A DNA stretch of 64,000 nt. Source: Bacteroidota bacterium. Lineage in GTDB: Bacteria; Bacteroidota; Bacteroidia; UKL13-3. The notes beneath the pieces are model-generated. The model searched no databases. It was given only the letters and a program-made list of their open reading frames with translations, and was not told the origin of the DNA. The stretch is taken from assembly GCA_027491085.1 (NCBI GenBank), contig JAIXWW010000012.1:1-64000 (forward strand), read 5' to 3'. This document shows positions 46,312 to 57,513 of the stretch, piece by piece (the stretch's first letter is position 1; the number at the start of each line of letters is the position of its first letter). Position numbers and translations under genes: made by a program.

Positions 46312-49300
46312 CTAAGAATTATTGGAATTATTTACAAATGTAATGATAAATTTAGTTCCAACATTTTCTATACTATTCACTTTAATAGAACCACCTAGGG
46401 CAATAATTTGAGATTTTACTAAATATAAGCCTATTCCCTTACTATCAGCATGGTTATGAAATTTTTGGTACAAGCCAAATATTTTGTCTTTTACTTTTTG
46501 TTCATTAAAACCAATTCCATTATCCTCAAAAGTTAGTTCAATTTTATTATTAACTAATTTTGTACTTATTTTTATAATTGGATTTCTAGAGGGGTGAGCG
46601 TACTTAATTGCGTTGGTTGTTAGGTTTAAAAAAATACTTTCTAAATAACTTTTATTAAACATTAATGAGTCAATTTCCTCTAAATTTAATTCAAATGTAG
46701 TATTATTAAGTAATGACTTAATAGAATTAGTAACATTACCTAACACTTCTTTTATGTTTAATTTTTCTAACTCTAAATTGGTATTTTCTTTTATAATTAA
46801 AATTTTAATTAAATCATTTAAGGTTTCGTTTAAATGAATAGTTGATATTTTAAAACCTTCAATTAATTGTACTGTAGTTTCATCAGAAATAAGTGAAGTG
46901 TCAATTAAATCAGCAATTGACAATAAGTTAGTCAATGGCGAACGCATATTGTGAGAGGTAATGTATGAAAATTGCTTCAACTCGTTGTTACTTCTTGTTA
47001 ATTCATTAATTAACTCTTTTCGCTCCTCCTCCATTTTTTTACGTTCTGTAACATCTTTGGCCACACCAAATACCAATTTCTCATTGTCAATAGGAATAGT
47101 AGTCCAATTAAGCCATTTTACCTCTCCTGTGGCAGTTACATACCTGTTTTCAAAATTAACTATCGTATTACCTTCATGAATATTTTTTCTTATATTTAAA
47201 GTTTGTTCTCTATCGTCAGGATGAACAAAATTGATCAATGGTTCGCTTAATAACTTTTCGTTAGGATAGTTTAAAAATTTACTAACAGTTCCATTTATTT
47301 TTTTAAAATAACCATCATAACCTGCAATACAAATTAAATCAGGTGAAATATTAAAGAACATATTTAGTTCATTTTCTGATTTATTTTTTTGAATATATGC
47401 TCCAATTTGATGACTAATAGTATTTAATAAATTATTATTAACTAAACTTGATTGAAGTTCGGTTTTAGAAAAAAAGGCAAAAATGGCTATTACTTCATTA
47501 TTGTAAAAAATTGGTATTCCAACTACACTTTTTAAGCCTAAACTTTTTGCTACGTTTTTTCTATTTAACGTTGATTGATAAACATTAGGCCAAACAACAA
47601 TCTTCTCTTCTTGCAAAGTTACACCTGCTATACCATTTCCTTTTAAAATCTCAAAATACTCAATACTTTGATACATTAAATCCATCTCTGAATTTGAGCT
47701 CCAAAATGATCTGAATAACATTTTCGCCTTATCAATATTGATGGACCAAGCTTCAGCATAATCAAATTCAAAATATTGGCAAATAATTTCAAGTGTATTT
47801 GTAAATGCGTCTTTTAAATACTCGTACTCATTAATTGATTTTATCGTTTTATACAATATTTCTTTCTCTTCTTCCGACTTTTTACGAGCTGTAATGTCTC
47901 TTTGAATAGAAATCCAGTGAGTGTATTCACCTTTCTCATTTGTAATAGGAACTGCAGAAAAATCTATCCAAAATAAAGTACCATCTTTTTTATAATTAAT
48001 TATTTCAAATTGGAATTTTTCGAATTTTTGTTTTTTTATTTCAATTTGATTTACAACTTCCTTATTGGTTAATGGGCCATAAAAAATTCCAGTGTTACAG
48101 TTTAATAATTCTGCATTATTATAACCTGTCATTTTACAAAAAGCGTCATTTACATATATAATTTCTGTATTTAACGTGCTTTTATTGGTAATTTTACTTA
48201 TCAAAACACCATCATTGGCATTGGTTATAATAGAAGCATATAGTTTGAGTTTTTGGCTTTCATTGGTTAATTCAGTAACATCCTGCATTGCTCCAATTAT
48301 CCTAGTGGTAATCCCTTTTTTATCTTTTAGTAAAATAGCTTTATCAATTACATGAGCAAATTCATTATTAAATTTTTTGTATTGGTATGTTTCGCTCCAA
48401 GTAGTTATTTCACTATTTTCAATTGCATGTAACAAACTTTTGGTAACCCTATCCTTATCATCAGGATGAACTAATTCTTCCCACTTTTTATAGTCCATTA
48501 CTATATTGTGGCTATTGTATCCGAATAGTTTTTCAAAACCTTCACCTAAATAGTATTTATTTTGTTTTAAATCCAAATCCCAAATGGCATCAACGGTGGC
48601 TTTGGTAGCATAATCAAAACGTTCATTACTTGCTAGTAACTCGCGCTCCACTTTTTGTTTAGCCAAGGTATTTCTAATAGACATGATGGCAAAACATAAA
48701 TGATTAGATATTCGATTTAAAATTTCTAATTCGTTATCATCGAATGAGTTTTCCTTTGAGGAATAAAAATTGATGGATGCTAATATATTGTTATCATAAT
48801 TTAATGGAAAGGAAGCAACTGAGTTGAAGCCATATTTTTCAATAGCATTTTTCCATGGTTTAAAGGCCCCTGATAAATCAATATTATTGAACACCATGGA
48901 TTTGTTATTATTCATAGCCATACCAACAGGCCCTTTATTTAACTCTTCATCCTTTAAATCGATTACAATTTCGTTTAAATAATTAATAGCAGTACCAGCC
49001 CAAGCTATTGGACTTACATTCATTTGTTTCTTATTACTCTTTATTGCATTACCAACCCATATAAGGTCATATTCGCCATTTTCGGCAATAATTTTACAAA
49101 TATTTAAAAGTAATTCTCTTTCGTTTTTGGTTTGCAAAATTTCTTCATTTACCAAATTTAATAAATAAAGTTCCCTATTTGACTTTGCCAGTGCACTCTT
49201 TGACTTATTTAAATTTGTAACATCACGTGAATGAATTAATACGCCAACCTGAATATTTTCATTATTATAAATAGGTGCAAGTGTTACCTCAAAATAAGTA

Positions 49301-49668
49301 ATTTCATTTTGAATTATTACCTTCTTCTGAAATACAAATTTTTCACCGTTAAGAGCTCTTTTTGCATGTCCATAAAGGTCATCATTATTTAACGATGCTA
49401 ATTGATCAAATATATTTTTACCAATTTCTAAAGTTACCCCTTCGGCAAATAATGCCATTTTTTCAAAAGCATTATTAAATGCAGTTAACTTAAACTCCAT
49501 ATCTACTGAGTAAATAATGTCGGATAAGTTGTTAATTAAAGCCAACAAATTTCCAAAATAAATAGTATTTGACTTGGTACTTTTTGCCATTTGCAATTCG
49601 TACTCAAGCCTTTTTATTTCTGCAATTAACGCATTATTATCAGTTGCATTATTTGTTTCGGAGTCCAT
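46312..49668 (-). CDS. Hybrid-input PAS/GAF sensor histidine kinase
   Basis: 1118 aa, cytoplasmic (no membrane segment). Predicted order: a short coiled coil, PAS (about 25-150), GAF (165-315), PAS (335-460), PAS (460-590), GAF (600-755), PAS (765-890), a His-containing dimerisation domain with SYITSHNMRSPLTN (His about 906), and HATPase with the N box LTTNAIKYAHPS, the G1 box FEDNGIGFNEQ and GIGLYLVKSQ. It senses soluble signals or redox/small ligands. No response regulator lies next to it, so its partner is elsewhere. Confidence 0.93.
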   Translation of the reverse strand: MDSETNNATDNNALIAEIKRLEYELQMAKSTKSNTIYFGNLLALINNLSDIIYSVDMEFKLTAFNNAFEKMALFAEGVTLEIGKNIFDQLASLNNDDLYGHAKRALNGEKFVFQKKVIIQNEITYFEVTLAPIYNNENIQVGVLIHSRDVTNLNKSKSALAKSNRELYLLNLVNEEILQTKNERELLLNICKIIAENGEYDLIWVGNAIKSNKKQMNVSPIAWAGTAINYLNEIVIDLKDEELNKGPVGMAMNNNKSMVFNNIDLSGAFKPWKNAIEKYGFNSVASFPLNYDNNILASINFYSSKENSFDDNELEILNRISNHLCFAIMSIRNTLAKQKVERELLASNERFDYATKATVDAIWDLDLKQNKYYLGEGFEKLFGYNSHNIVMDYKKWEELVHPDDKDRVTKSLLHAIENSEITTWSETYQYKKFNNEFAHVIDKAILLKDKKGITTRIIGAMQDVTELTNESQKLKLYASIITNANDGVLISKITNKSTLNTEIIYVNDAFCKMTGYNNAELLNCNTGIFYGPLTNKEVVNQIEIKKQKFEKFQFEIINYKKDGTLFWIDFSAVPITNEKGEYTHWISIQRDITARKKSEEEKEILYKTIKSINEYEYLKDAFTNTLEIICQYFEFDYAEAWSINIDKAKMLFRSFWSSNSEMDLMYQSIEYFEILKGNGIAGVTLQEEKIVVWPNVYQSTLNRKNVAKSLGLKSVVGIPIFYNNEVIAIFAFFSKTELQSSLVNNNLLNTISHQIGAYIQKNKSENELNMFFNISPDLICIAGYDGYFKKINGTVSKFLNYPNEKLLSEPLINFVHPDDREQTLNIRKNIHEGNTIVNFENRYVTATGEVKWLNWTTIPIDNEKLVFGVAKDVTERKKMEEERKELINELTRSNNELKQFSYITSHNMRSPLTNLLSIADLIDTSLISDETTVQLIEGFKISTIHLNETLNDLIKILIIKENTNLELEKLNIKEVLGNVTNSIKSLLNNTTFELNLEEIDSLMFNKSYLESIFLNLTTNAIKYAHPSRNPIIKISTKLVNNKIELTFEDNGIGFNEQKVKDKIFGLYQKFHNHADSKGIGLYLVKSQIIALGGSIKVNSIENVGTKFIITFVNNSNNS

Positions 49669-49709
49669 TTCTTTACAATGATATAAAAAATTTTCAATTA
49701 TTTACCAAA

Positions 49710-49747
49710 AGAAAAGGCTACATCTATTAATAAATGTAGCCTTTTCT
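49710..49747 (-). terminator. Terminator of the giant surface-protein gene
   Basis: The arms AGAAAAGGCTACAT (49710-49723) and ATGTAGCCTTTTCT (49734-49747) are perfect, with a 10-nt loop, about 28 bp past the stop of the leftward gene. Confidence 0.85.
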
Positions 49748-49774
49748 TAGATTATTCAAATAAAATTTAATTAC

Positions 49775-52700
49775 TTATTCAGTTATGTTAAATTTAATTC
49801 TTGTTTTATTTCCATCTTCATGGTAAAGTACAATGAAATAATTGCCAGTTTTTACCTGATGACAATTTACCTCTATTGTTTTTTGACCTTGATTGATGTT
49901 AATACTAGCATCTACGGTTCTTCCTAAAATATCAAATATTTCTATTTTTACATTGTTAGAAAACTCTTTGTACCCAATAGTAAAGTTACCTTTATTAGGA
50001 TTTGGATACAAAATAAACCCATTGCTACTATTTTTAACATTTTCAGTAATACTTGTATTTGACTTATCCGTATTTTCTAACTGAAAAATAGTTGGATTAA
50101 ACACAGTAACTGGTAATGCAATATTTAAACAACCTGAGTTTTTAACTTGTACTAACATAGTCATGGTATCGCGACAATTATCGTTGCCTACTGCTACTAA
50201 CTGAACAGTGTAATTTCCAATAGCATTGTAGTGTTTGTTAAAAATAAATGTATTTACCGAATCAACTGTTCCGTCACCAAAATTCCAATAGTATTTACTG
50301 TTATAACCAGCACCTAAGAATGATGATGTATTATTAAAGTTAAAACTATTTCCTGTTAAACATTGGATAGGATTATCTGTAGTAAACGATGCACTTGAAC
50401 CTTTTGAACTTGCAGGTACAAAAACCTGTGCTGATGCAGTACTAAAGCATCCTGCATTGTTCGATACGGTTAATGTAGCAGTAAAAAATCCTGTACTTGC
50501 ATAACCTTTGTTTGGATTAGCTTGAGTTGATGTATTACCATCGCCAAAGTTCCATAGGTAGCTATTTGCATTTCCTGTGCTTGTATTTACAAACTTAATT
50601 TTGTTCGAGCAAATACAATTACAATTGGTATTGTTAAAATAGAACGATGCATTTAAAGGACTATTATTAGCGTTAACAGTAACGGTATCAACAAAAGTAG
50701 TTGAACAGCCAGTTAAATTTGTTGCCTCAAGTGTAACTATGTAGTCTCCATTATTGGTAAATGTATGCGAAACAATATTTCCAACTGCAGTATCTACTGA
50801 AGCTAAGGCATCGTTAAATTTCCATTTAAATGAATTACCGTTCACAGTATTCGTAGTAAATAATACTGTTCTTGAACAAGTACTTGCAGTGAAGTTAAAC
50901 ATACCTGCAGGTGGTGTTTGAATCAATATAAATTTACTTACTGAATCTACACATACACCATTTGAAACTACTAATTTTAACTCATGGTAACCAGCAGAAG
51001 GGTTAGCAATATTTACCCAAGGATTGATACTTACCAAATTTCCATCAAAATACCAACTACGCAAGTATGAATTTGCCGAAGTATCGTTACCAGAAATAGC
51101 ATTGTTACAAGTACCAATGGTATGAATAAATCCTGCTTTTGGAAGAGCTACGTTTTGACCAGCAGGTGCTTTAACTTGCATGGTGTAAGTAGTTAAACAA
51201 TTATCGCCATTTGAAGCAGTTAAAGTTACTGTGTAAATTCCAGCAGTACTGTAAACCTTAATTGGGTTTGAAACATAAGCAATTGGTGAACCATCGCCAA
51301 AATTCCAATTAAATTCAGACGCTCCGGTGGTTAAGTTTTTAAAGCGAATTGCTCCTGAACATGCCACTGTATCGTATCCAAATAATGCAACTGGTAATTG
51401 ACCAACTGATGCAATAATTGTTTTTGATGCATAATCTTGACAGCCATTTGAACCAATAGCAGTTAAGCTTACATTATACCAATTTTGATTATTATAAGTA
51501 TGGCTAAACATTAAGTCAGAGGTACGAGAATTACTGTTATCTCCAAAATCCCATATACATGCTACTGCGTTGCTAGAAGTATTATTTATTGCTAAGGTCA
51601 TGCCGCAATTAGTAAAACCAGTAAACAATGCTTTAGGCGAAGGAAGTATTTCAATAGTTTGGTAAGCAGTATCTTTACAACCATTTGAACCTGTCGCAAT
51701 TAAACGTATCGTATAAATACCAGACGAATCGAAATGTTTGTTGTAAATAAATGTGTTTACATTATTAGTAGTTCCATCACCAAAATCCCACTCGTATTGA
51801 GGAATCCAACCATTGCCTACAAAGTAAGAGGTATTGTTAAATTCAAAGCTATTGTTAGCTAAACACGATTGAGAGGCATTAGGGCTAAATGAAGCTATAG
51901 GACCAGTTGAACTCGTTAATACATTAACAGTTTTCACAATGGTATCGTAGCAGTTGGTGGCAGATTTAGCTACCAACATAACTTGATAAGTTCCTGCAGC
52001 GCCAAAACTTTTGCTTGCATTGGTGCTATTTACAGTAGAACCATCGCTAAATATCCATTGGTATGAAACAGCATTAGTTGATGTATTGATAAATGAATAT
52101 CTGTTTACACAAGTACTCGATAAATTATTGATTGTAAAATTAGCTGTTGGATTGGTTCCTACTGAATTTACATTAACAGTTGTAGTTAATGAATCTTTAC
52201 AGCCTTCAATTGTTTGAGCTATTAATTTTACTTGGTAACTACCGTCCACTGCATATGTATAAACTGGATTTTGTAAATTACTTGTATCACTTAATGAAGA
52301 GTTCACACCAAAATCCCATTTGTATTCAGTTGTTCCTACTGAGAAATTACTAAATTTAACAGTTTTACTACATCCAATTGAATAAGCACTAAATATGGCT
52401 ATTGGATTTGGTAAAATAGTAATGTTTTGACTAAATGTATCAGCGCATAAACCACCATTTTTAGCTATTAAAATTACTCTTTGTTTACCAGGAGCAAATG
52501 TTCTGCTAAAATTGTTCATAGAGTTTGTACAATAGCTATGACCATTTTCAAAAATCCACTCATAGTTATTAGCATTTATTGAATTATTTTTAAATTCAAC
52601 AACACCATTACATTTATTAGTATAAGTAAATGCTGCAGTTGGATTACCAACGTAAACCGATTTTGAAATTGAATCTTTACAACCATAAGAGTTGGTGGTA

Positions 52701-55700
52701 ACTAATTTAATAAAATAAGTTCCATTTGCACCATAACTTTTTGTTGAATTGGTTCCATTATATGACGTTAAATCGCCAAATGACCAAGTATTGTTTTCAA
52801 TACTATCAGCATTTGTCACTGTAGAATCGGTAAATTCAAAACTATTTTGGGCTAAACATTGAACAGCATTGTTTATAATGAAATTAGCTACTGGAAATGG
52901 TCTAACAATTTTTGCAATTACATTACTGCCTACAAAATCGCCACAACCTACACTTCTCGACATACGAATGTAATATCTAGTTTGAGAGATTGTACCTGGA
53001 TCGTAGGTAGCTGAATTAGCACCTGAAATTAATACCCATCCATTAGAACCTGTGTTAGTAGTTTCATTGTTTAGGTTATAATACCATTGGTACTCTAAGT
53101 TTCCAAATCCACCTGTAGGTGAAGTGATATTGGTTATCAAACTTGGATTAAACGTTCCACAAAAATCTTCAGTTGAACCAATGGTTCCACCACTAGCAAG
53201 GGTATTTGTTACCACAATATTTTTGGTAATAGAGTCAATACAACCATTACTTGTGCTAGTAACTAATTTTACAGCATAGTTACCTACTGCACTGTATACT
53301 TTAGTTGGACTAACTGATGATGAAGTAGTATTATCACCAAAATTCCAGCTACTATTGAATGTTCCGCTACCTATGGTAGTTGAATTATTAAATGTAAATG
53401 TATTGGTTCCTAAACACATTAATGTATCAGTTGGTGTAAAGTTAGCAGTTGGCTTAGCATAAGTTATTACATTAATAGTATTTGATAAACTTGAGTTACA
53501 ACCCGCATTATCGTAAGTTACTACATGGTAAGTTCCTGAAACATTATTGGTAACAAGTGTTTGGTTGGTTTCTCCAATTAAAGCCACATTATCTTTAAAC
53601 CACTGGTAAGCAAAAGCCGGAGAACTGGTTAAAGTAATATTGGTGCCATTTTCGCATCTTCCGCCACCGTTTCCAGTTCCGTTTCCGCTAATGGTTGGGG
53701 TTGCAACATCACATCTATAACCCACATCAATAGTTGGGTTATGTTGGTTAATTCCACCACCAATTAAATTCATTACAATAGCATTGCTTAAACCAGTTGA
53801 TATGTTAGGGTCGCTATTGCCATTTGTTCCTGCTGAACCATTTTGAGTAGTTAATACTTTAGTACTAACTCCTGTAGGGAATTGTACTTTGTAAGTTCCA
53901 ACTACATCAATTACAAAATTATAATAACCTGGATTTCCTGAACCATCGTTAGCTGTAATAGTTGAGTCAATAACCACATAAGTACTTCCGCTAGTATTTT
54001 TTAATAAGTAAACTTTTTGTCCGTTAATTCCATTTGATGCAGGCTCATCTTGTGAACCATTTTTATTGTCATCAAACCAAACATAATTACCTAACGAACC
54101 TTTGATATAGTAACCAGCATCAATGGTGTTGTTATCTTTATCAACACCAGAACCACTTGTATTGATGGTTACTAAACCGCTGTTTCCTGTTCCTGAATTA
54201 GCATCACTATTTCCATTCACTTGCGAAGCTTGGTTTACATTAGGCGTAACTAAAAATTCGCTGTAATCAGTTTGGAAATTTACATAGTATTTCCCTGATT
54301 TTAACTCAACAAATTTATAATAACCTGGGTTACCATTAAAATCATTAGCTGAAAAAGTTGAGTCTAATAAAACATCATCTCCACCACCCATTACACTGTC
54401 AGGGCCAGTTCCGTATAAATAAATTTTCACACCATTTATTCCGTTAGCAGCAGCTTCATCTTGCAAACCATTTTTGTTGCCATCAAACCAAACATAGTTA
54501 CCAATTGAACCTAAAACAGGAGCACAACTAGTTACCATACCAACTTGATTTGGAGCAGCAGGCAATAATCTACCTGTAGTTCCTGCCATATCAGCTCTAC
54601 TTACTTGGTAGTAAATAGTATTATTCATGATAATGTTTGATGGCGTACCAATTGGTACACGCATTGGCCATGAAAACACAATACTATCTAAAGCAGGCAA
54701 ATTAGCATTTCTTACAATTTTGATTGCTTTTACGCTAGTAATATCCATTGGTGGTGTTAATGTCCAATTGGGAGCATTACAACTTGGCATATTTACAGCT
54801 GGCACAAAATCAGCATAACAAGGATTGCTAACCGTGTTATAGTAAACAGTCGAATTAGGATCGCTTAAGGTAACAGGGCCTACCAAATTTGGAAACCATT
54901 GAGAACCTCTTGTATCACCTATAAATGGAAATACATCAATTAAAGTTAAATCTTTTGCAGAGATATTTCCTTGGTTTTTAACTGTTATTTTATAATTTAC
55001 TAAACCACCTTCTTGGGTAGTAGCATTAGTTGGGTAATAAACAAAGCTAGTATCACAACCATTTTGACCTTTATAGGCCACTAAAGCTATATTAGTAACA
55101 ACTGTTACATTTGTGCTTGAGTTTACACCATTAGGAAATAATGCGTTACTACTTGTAATATAAATTTTATTTGGAATGGTGTTAGCAGGTGTACCCGGTT
55201 TAATTTCTGCTTTAAAATTAATGGTATATGTTGCACCAGCATTTAAAGTTCCTAGGTTCCAAATTAAAATATTGCCATTCACTGTTGGGTTAATAGTAAC
55301 ACTGTTAATTACTACACTTCCTGAACCAGCTACATAATTTAGTCTTGAGTCTAAAGTATCGTAAACATATACGTTTTGTGCATTTACATTACCACCTAAC
55401 TGAATACTAAATCTGTAATTAATAGTATCGCTCGCTCTTAAGCTTGAGCTTGAATTGGTAATTGATTTGTTTGGTGTATTAAATACAGGTTTTGGAATAA
55501 AAATTTCAGCAACTCCATTACAATTTGAGTAATTAGTAGCCACACCATTGTAATAATATTTACCAGTTGAATTATTGGTAATTAATGTACCGTCATCACC
55601 AGGATTTGAAGGATTATAAGTTGTTCCTTCTGTAATAGCTGAACCATCTTTAGCACCTAAAGCTGTACTTCTTACATTTCCACTATATGTTAAACTTTGG

Positions 55701-57034
55701 CTTCCTCCAATTGGTAAATCACCGTAAATAACAAAGTTCACATCTGTTAAATATTCACCAGAAGGTAAGGTAATATTTACACTCATATCATTAGTAACAA
55801 TATAAGTTCCTTTTAAAGTGTAACTGCTATTTAGGTTTGTTTTGTATCTTAATTGAACCGTGTCGCGGCTAGTTCTTGCCAATCCATCAACTAATTTACC
55901 AATTGAAATGGTATTTACATCTACACTTTTATCAATGGTGTAAGTCAAAATTACAGAGTCTAATTGAGTATTACCTGTATTAGCCCAACCATTTGAAAAT
56001 GAGTTACCACTAGTTCCTGAAAGTACATGTTTATTTAACCAACTTGCAGTAGCTGCTGTAATTCCACCTCCACTACAAACTGCCGAAGCCGCTGGTGCTG
56101 CCAAGCCAAAACATACGTTTCCACTTTTGATAGATGATGTGCTGCTTCCTAACGGTAATGTAGGAATACTACCTGATAAATAGGCTCTATTACAAACAGT
56201 ATTACCTAAAGCAAATGATGAGTTAGGATGCTTTACACTTACATAAGCTGAACTAGAATAATTGGTGTTAAAAACACCACTTGTCCATGTCCAAGTTATA
56301 GTTCTATCTGAAGGGTTGTAAACTGGCGCGTTTGAACCACTGAATGAAGTAGCTTCCACAAATTCAACACCTGCTGCTAAGGTATCAACTAAAATTGGGT
56401 TAGTTAAAGTTAATGCAGCACTGCTACTTCCTGAGTTGCTAATGTTTAACTTATAAATGGTTAAATCGTTGATTGCTCCACCTGAATTTTTAACTTTTCC
56501 AATTGAAAAATTATTGGCAGCTATAGCATTTACATTTATTGTATCACTGTATGTAGGACTTACACTCAATGAATTAGAAAATGTAACTTTTGTAAAAATA
56601 TCTGGAGCATAACCATTAGGCGTATTTCCATTTGAATATTTCAACGATAACTGAATTTGTCCAGTTGCACCAGCAGGTAATGGATTAATATAAGTTATGG
56701 TAACTGTATTACTTGAACTATTGTAAGTAGCACTAGTAACTTGTGAAGTTGGATAACTTATAGAGCTACTAAATGGAGAATTACTTATTGGAGCCACATT
56801 GGAAGGCAAATTAATGGTTGCCACCACATTTTGACCACTTGTAGTATTTCCAGCAGTAGAATAATTGATAGTGTAAATAAAGGTATTACCAGTGTTTACC
56901 GAGGCCAGATTACTTGAACCAGTTATTTGAAACAAATATTGTGCATTGGCAACACTGCCAATTAACAATAATAGCACAATAAGTAAATATTGCACTTTGG
57001 TTGTTTTTGTTTGGTTGTTTAAATTATTTTTCAA
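49775..57034 (-). CDS. Giant PKD/SdrD_B surface protein with T9SS sorting domain
   Basis: 2419 aa. Signal peptide (YLLIVLLLLIGSVANAQ, about 16-32), then DUF11-like beta domains (about 40-700), two SdrD_B-type domains with GNYVWFDGNKNGLQDE (about 845) and GNYVWFDDNKNGSQDE (about 980), an Ig-like domain (about 1110-1180), and about eleven PKD modules (1190-2300) marked by WNFGDNTT, WDFGDGTTN, WDFGDNSN, WNFGDGSP and similar. It ends in a type A sorting domain (FILYPNPNKGNFTI...TRIKFNITE). Probable adhesin or surface matrix protein, exported by T9SS. Repeats of Asn/Ser/Thr are high throughout. A small secreted gene lies just upstream. Confidence 0.93.
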   Translation of the reverse strand: MKNNLNNQTKTTKVQYLLIVLLLLIGSVANAQYLFQITGSSNLASVNTGNTFIYTINYSTAGNTTSGQNVVATINLPSNVAPISNSPFSSSISYPTSQVTSATYNSSSNTVTITYINPLPAGATGQIQLSLKYSNGNTPNGYAPDIFTKVTFSNSLSVSPTYSDTINVNAIAANNFSIGKVKNSGGAINDLTIYKLNISNSGSSSAALTLTNPILVDTLAAGVEFVEATSFSGSNAPVYNPSDRTITWTWTSGVFNTNYSSSAYVSVKHPNSSFALGNTVCNRAYLSGSIPTLPLGSSTSSIKSGNVCFGLAAPAASAVCSGGGITAATASWLNKHVLSGTSGNSFSNGWANTGNTQLDSVILTYTIDKSVDVNTISIGKLVDGLARTSRDTVQLRYKTNLNSSYTLKGTYIVTNDMSVNITLPSGEYLTDVNFVIYGDLPIGGSQSLTYSGNVRSTALGAKDGSAITEGTTYNPSNPGDDGTLITNNSTGKYYYNGVATNYSNCNGVAEIFIPKPVFNTPNKSITNSSSSLRASDTINYRFSIQLGGNVNAQNVYVYDTLDSRLNYVAGSGSVVINSVTINPTVNGNILIWNLGTLNAGATYTINFKAEIKPGTPANTIPNKIYITSSNALFPNGVNSSTNVTVVTNIALVAYKGQNGCDTSFVYYPTNATTQEGGLVNYKITVKNQGNISAKDLTLIDVFPFIGDTRGSQWFPNLVGPVTLSDPNSTVYYNTVSNPCYADFVPAVNMPSCNAPNWTLTPPMDITSVKAIKIVRNANLPALDSIVFSWPMRVPIGTPSNIIMNNTIYYQVSRADMAGTTGRLLPAAPNQVGMVTSCAPVLGSIGNYVWFDGNKNGLQDEAAANGINGVKIYLYGTGPDSVMGGGDDVLLDSTFSANDFNGNPGYYKFVELKSGKYYVNFQTDYSEFLVTPNVNQASQVNGNSDANSGTGNSGLVTINTSGSGVDKDNNTIDAGYYIKGSLGNYVWFDDNKNGSQDEPASNGINGQKVYLLKNTSGSTYVVIDSTITANDGSGNPGYYNFVIDVVGTYKVQFPTGVSTKVLTTQNGSAGTNGNSDPNISTGLSNAIVMNLIGGGINQHNPTIDVGYRCDVATPTISGNGTGNGGGRCENGTNITLTSSPAFAYQWFKDNVALIGETNQTLVTNNVSGTYHVVTYDNAGCNSSLSNTINVITYAKPTANFTPTDTLMCLGTNTFTFNNSTTIGSGTFNSSWNFGDNTTSSSVSPTKVYSAVGNYAVKLVTSTSNGCIDSITKNIVVTNTLASGGTIGSTEDFCGTFNPSLITNITSPTGGFGNLEYQWYYNLNNETTNTGSNGWVLISGANSATYDPGTISQTRYYIRMSRSVGCGDFVGSNVIAKIVRPFPVANFIINNAVQCLAQNSFEFTDSTVTNADSIENNTWSFGDLTSYNGTNSTKSYGANGTYFIKLVTTNSYGCKDSISKSVYVGNPTAAFTYTNKCNGVVEFKNNSINANNYEWIFENGHSYCTNSMNNFSRTFAPGKQRVILIAKNGGLCADTFSQNITILPNPIAIFSAYSIGCSKTVKFSNFSVGTTEYKWDFGVNSSLSDTSNLQNPVYTYAVDGSYQVKLIAQTIEGCKDSLTTTVNVNSVGTNPTANFTINNLSSTCVNRYSFINTSTNAVSYQWIFSDGSTVNSTNASKSFGAAGTYQVMLVAKSATNCYDTIVKTVNVLTSSTGPIASFSPNASQSCLANNSFEFNNTSYFVGNGWIPQYEWDFGDGTTNNVNTFIYNKHFDSSGIYTIRLIATGSNGCKDTAYQTIEILPSPKALFTGFTNCGMTLAINNTSSNAVACIWDFGDNSNSRTSDLMFSHTYNNQNWYNVSLTAIGSNGCQDYASKTIIASVGQLPVALFGYDTVACSGAIRFKNLTTGASEFNWNFGDGSPIAYVSNPIKVYSTAGIYTVTLTASNGDNCLTTYTMQVKAPAGQNVALPKAGFIHTIGTCNNAISGNDTSANSYLRSWYFDGNLVSINPWVNIANPSAGYHELKLVVSNGVCVDSVSKFILIQTPPAGMFNFTASTCSRTVLFTTNTVNGNSFKWKFNDALASVDTAVGNIVSHTFTNNGDYIVTLEATNLTGCSTTFVDTVTVNANNSPLNASFYFNNTNCNCICSNKIKFVNTSTGNANSYLWNFGDGNTSTQANPNKGYASTGFFTATLTVSNNAGCFSTASAQVFVPASSKGSSASFTTDNPIQCLTGNSFNFNNTSSFLGAGYNSKYYWNFGDGTVDSVNTFIFNKHYNAIGNYTVQLVAVGNDNCRDTMTMLVQVKNSGCLNIALPVTVFNPTIFQLENTDKSNTSITENVKNSSNGFILYPNPNKGNFTIGYKEFSNNVKIEIFDILGRTVDASININQGQKTIEVNCHQVKTGNYFIVLYHEDGNKTRIKFNITE

Positions 57035-57063
57035 AATTTATTTATTTAAATATTTGTAATTAA

Positions 57064-57513
57064 TTAGTTACATAATTTTAATACCGAATAGGATACAAAA
57101 CCTTCTGAGTCAATACCAACATATAATTTGCAAGCCGAATTGCTATTACCTAAATTATATTGATATATAACATTTGAAACTTTTACATCAGGTACTCCTA
57201 GTAAAAAAACTAATTCAGTTTCAGTCATTGCATATTCGCCAATAAAATGTTGGCCAATATCTGCAACTCCTGAGGCAGGAGTTTTAGGAATTACCAAACC
57301 TTCTAGTTTTTTAAACTCGGTAAGTCTTGCTGTTCCAACTTTTGCTTTGAATGCATCACTGTTTACTTTGTCATTTTCAGTAATTTTAAAATTACCCGCA
57401 TTTACCTGCGCATTTGCCAAATTAGCCAGTAAAAGAAAAGCAATCCAAATAAAGAACTGCTTCTTTATTAAACTTTTCCCATTTTGGTTTTGATTTATCA
57501 TCTTATTTATCAT
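57064..57513 (-). CDS. Small secreted protein upstream of the surface protein
   Basis: 149 aa, not recognised. A signal peptide (FFIWIAFLLLANLANAQ, about 20-36) leads into a small beta-rich domain with two Cys near the end (SACKLYVGIDSEGFVSYSVL, KLCN). No T9SS sorting domain. It lies 29 bp upstream of the 2419-aa gene on the same strand, so the two are likely co-transcribed, and it may assist export or anchoring. A second in-frame ATG (MINQNQ) could be the start. Confidence 0.75.
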   Translation of the reverse strand: MINKMINQNQNGKSLIKKQFFIWIAFLLLANLANAQVNAGNFKITENDKVNSDAFKAKVGTARLTEFKKLEGLVIPKTPASGVADIGQHFIGEYAMTETELVFLLGVPDVKVSNVIYQYNLGNSNSACKLYVGIDSEGFVSYSVLKLCN

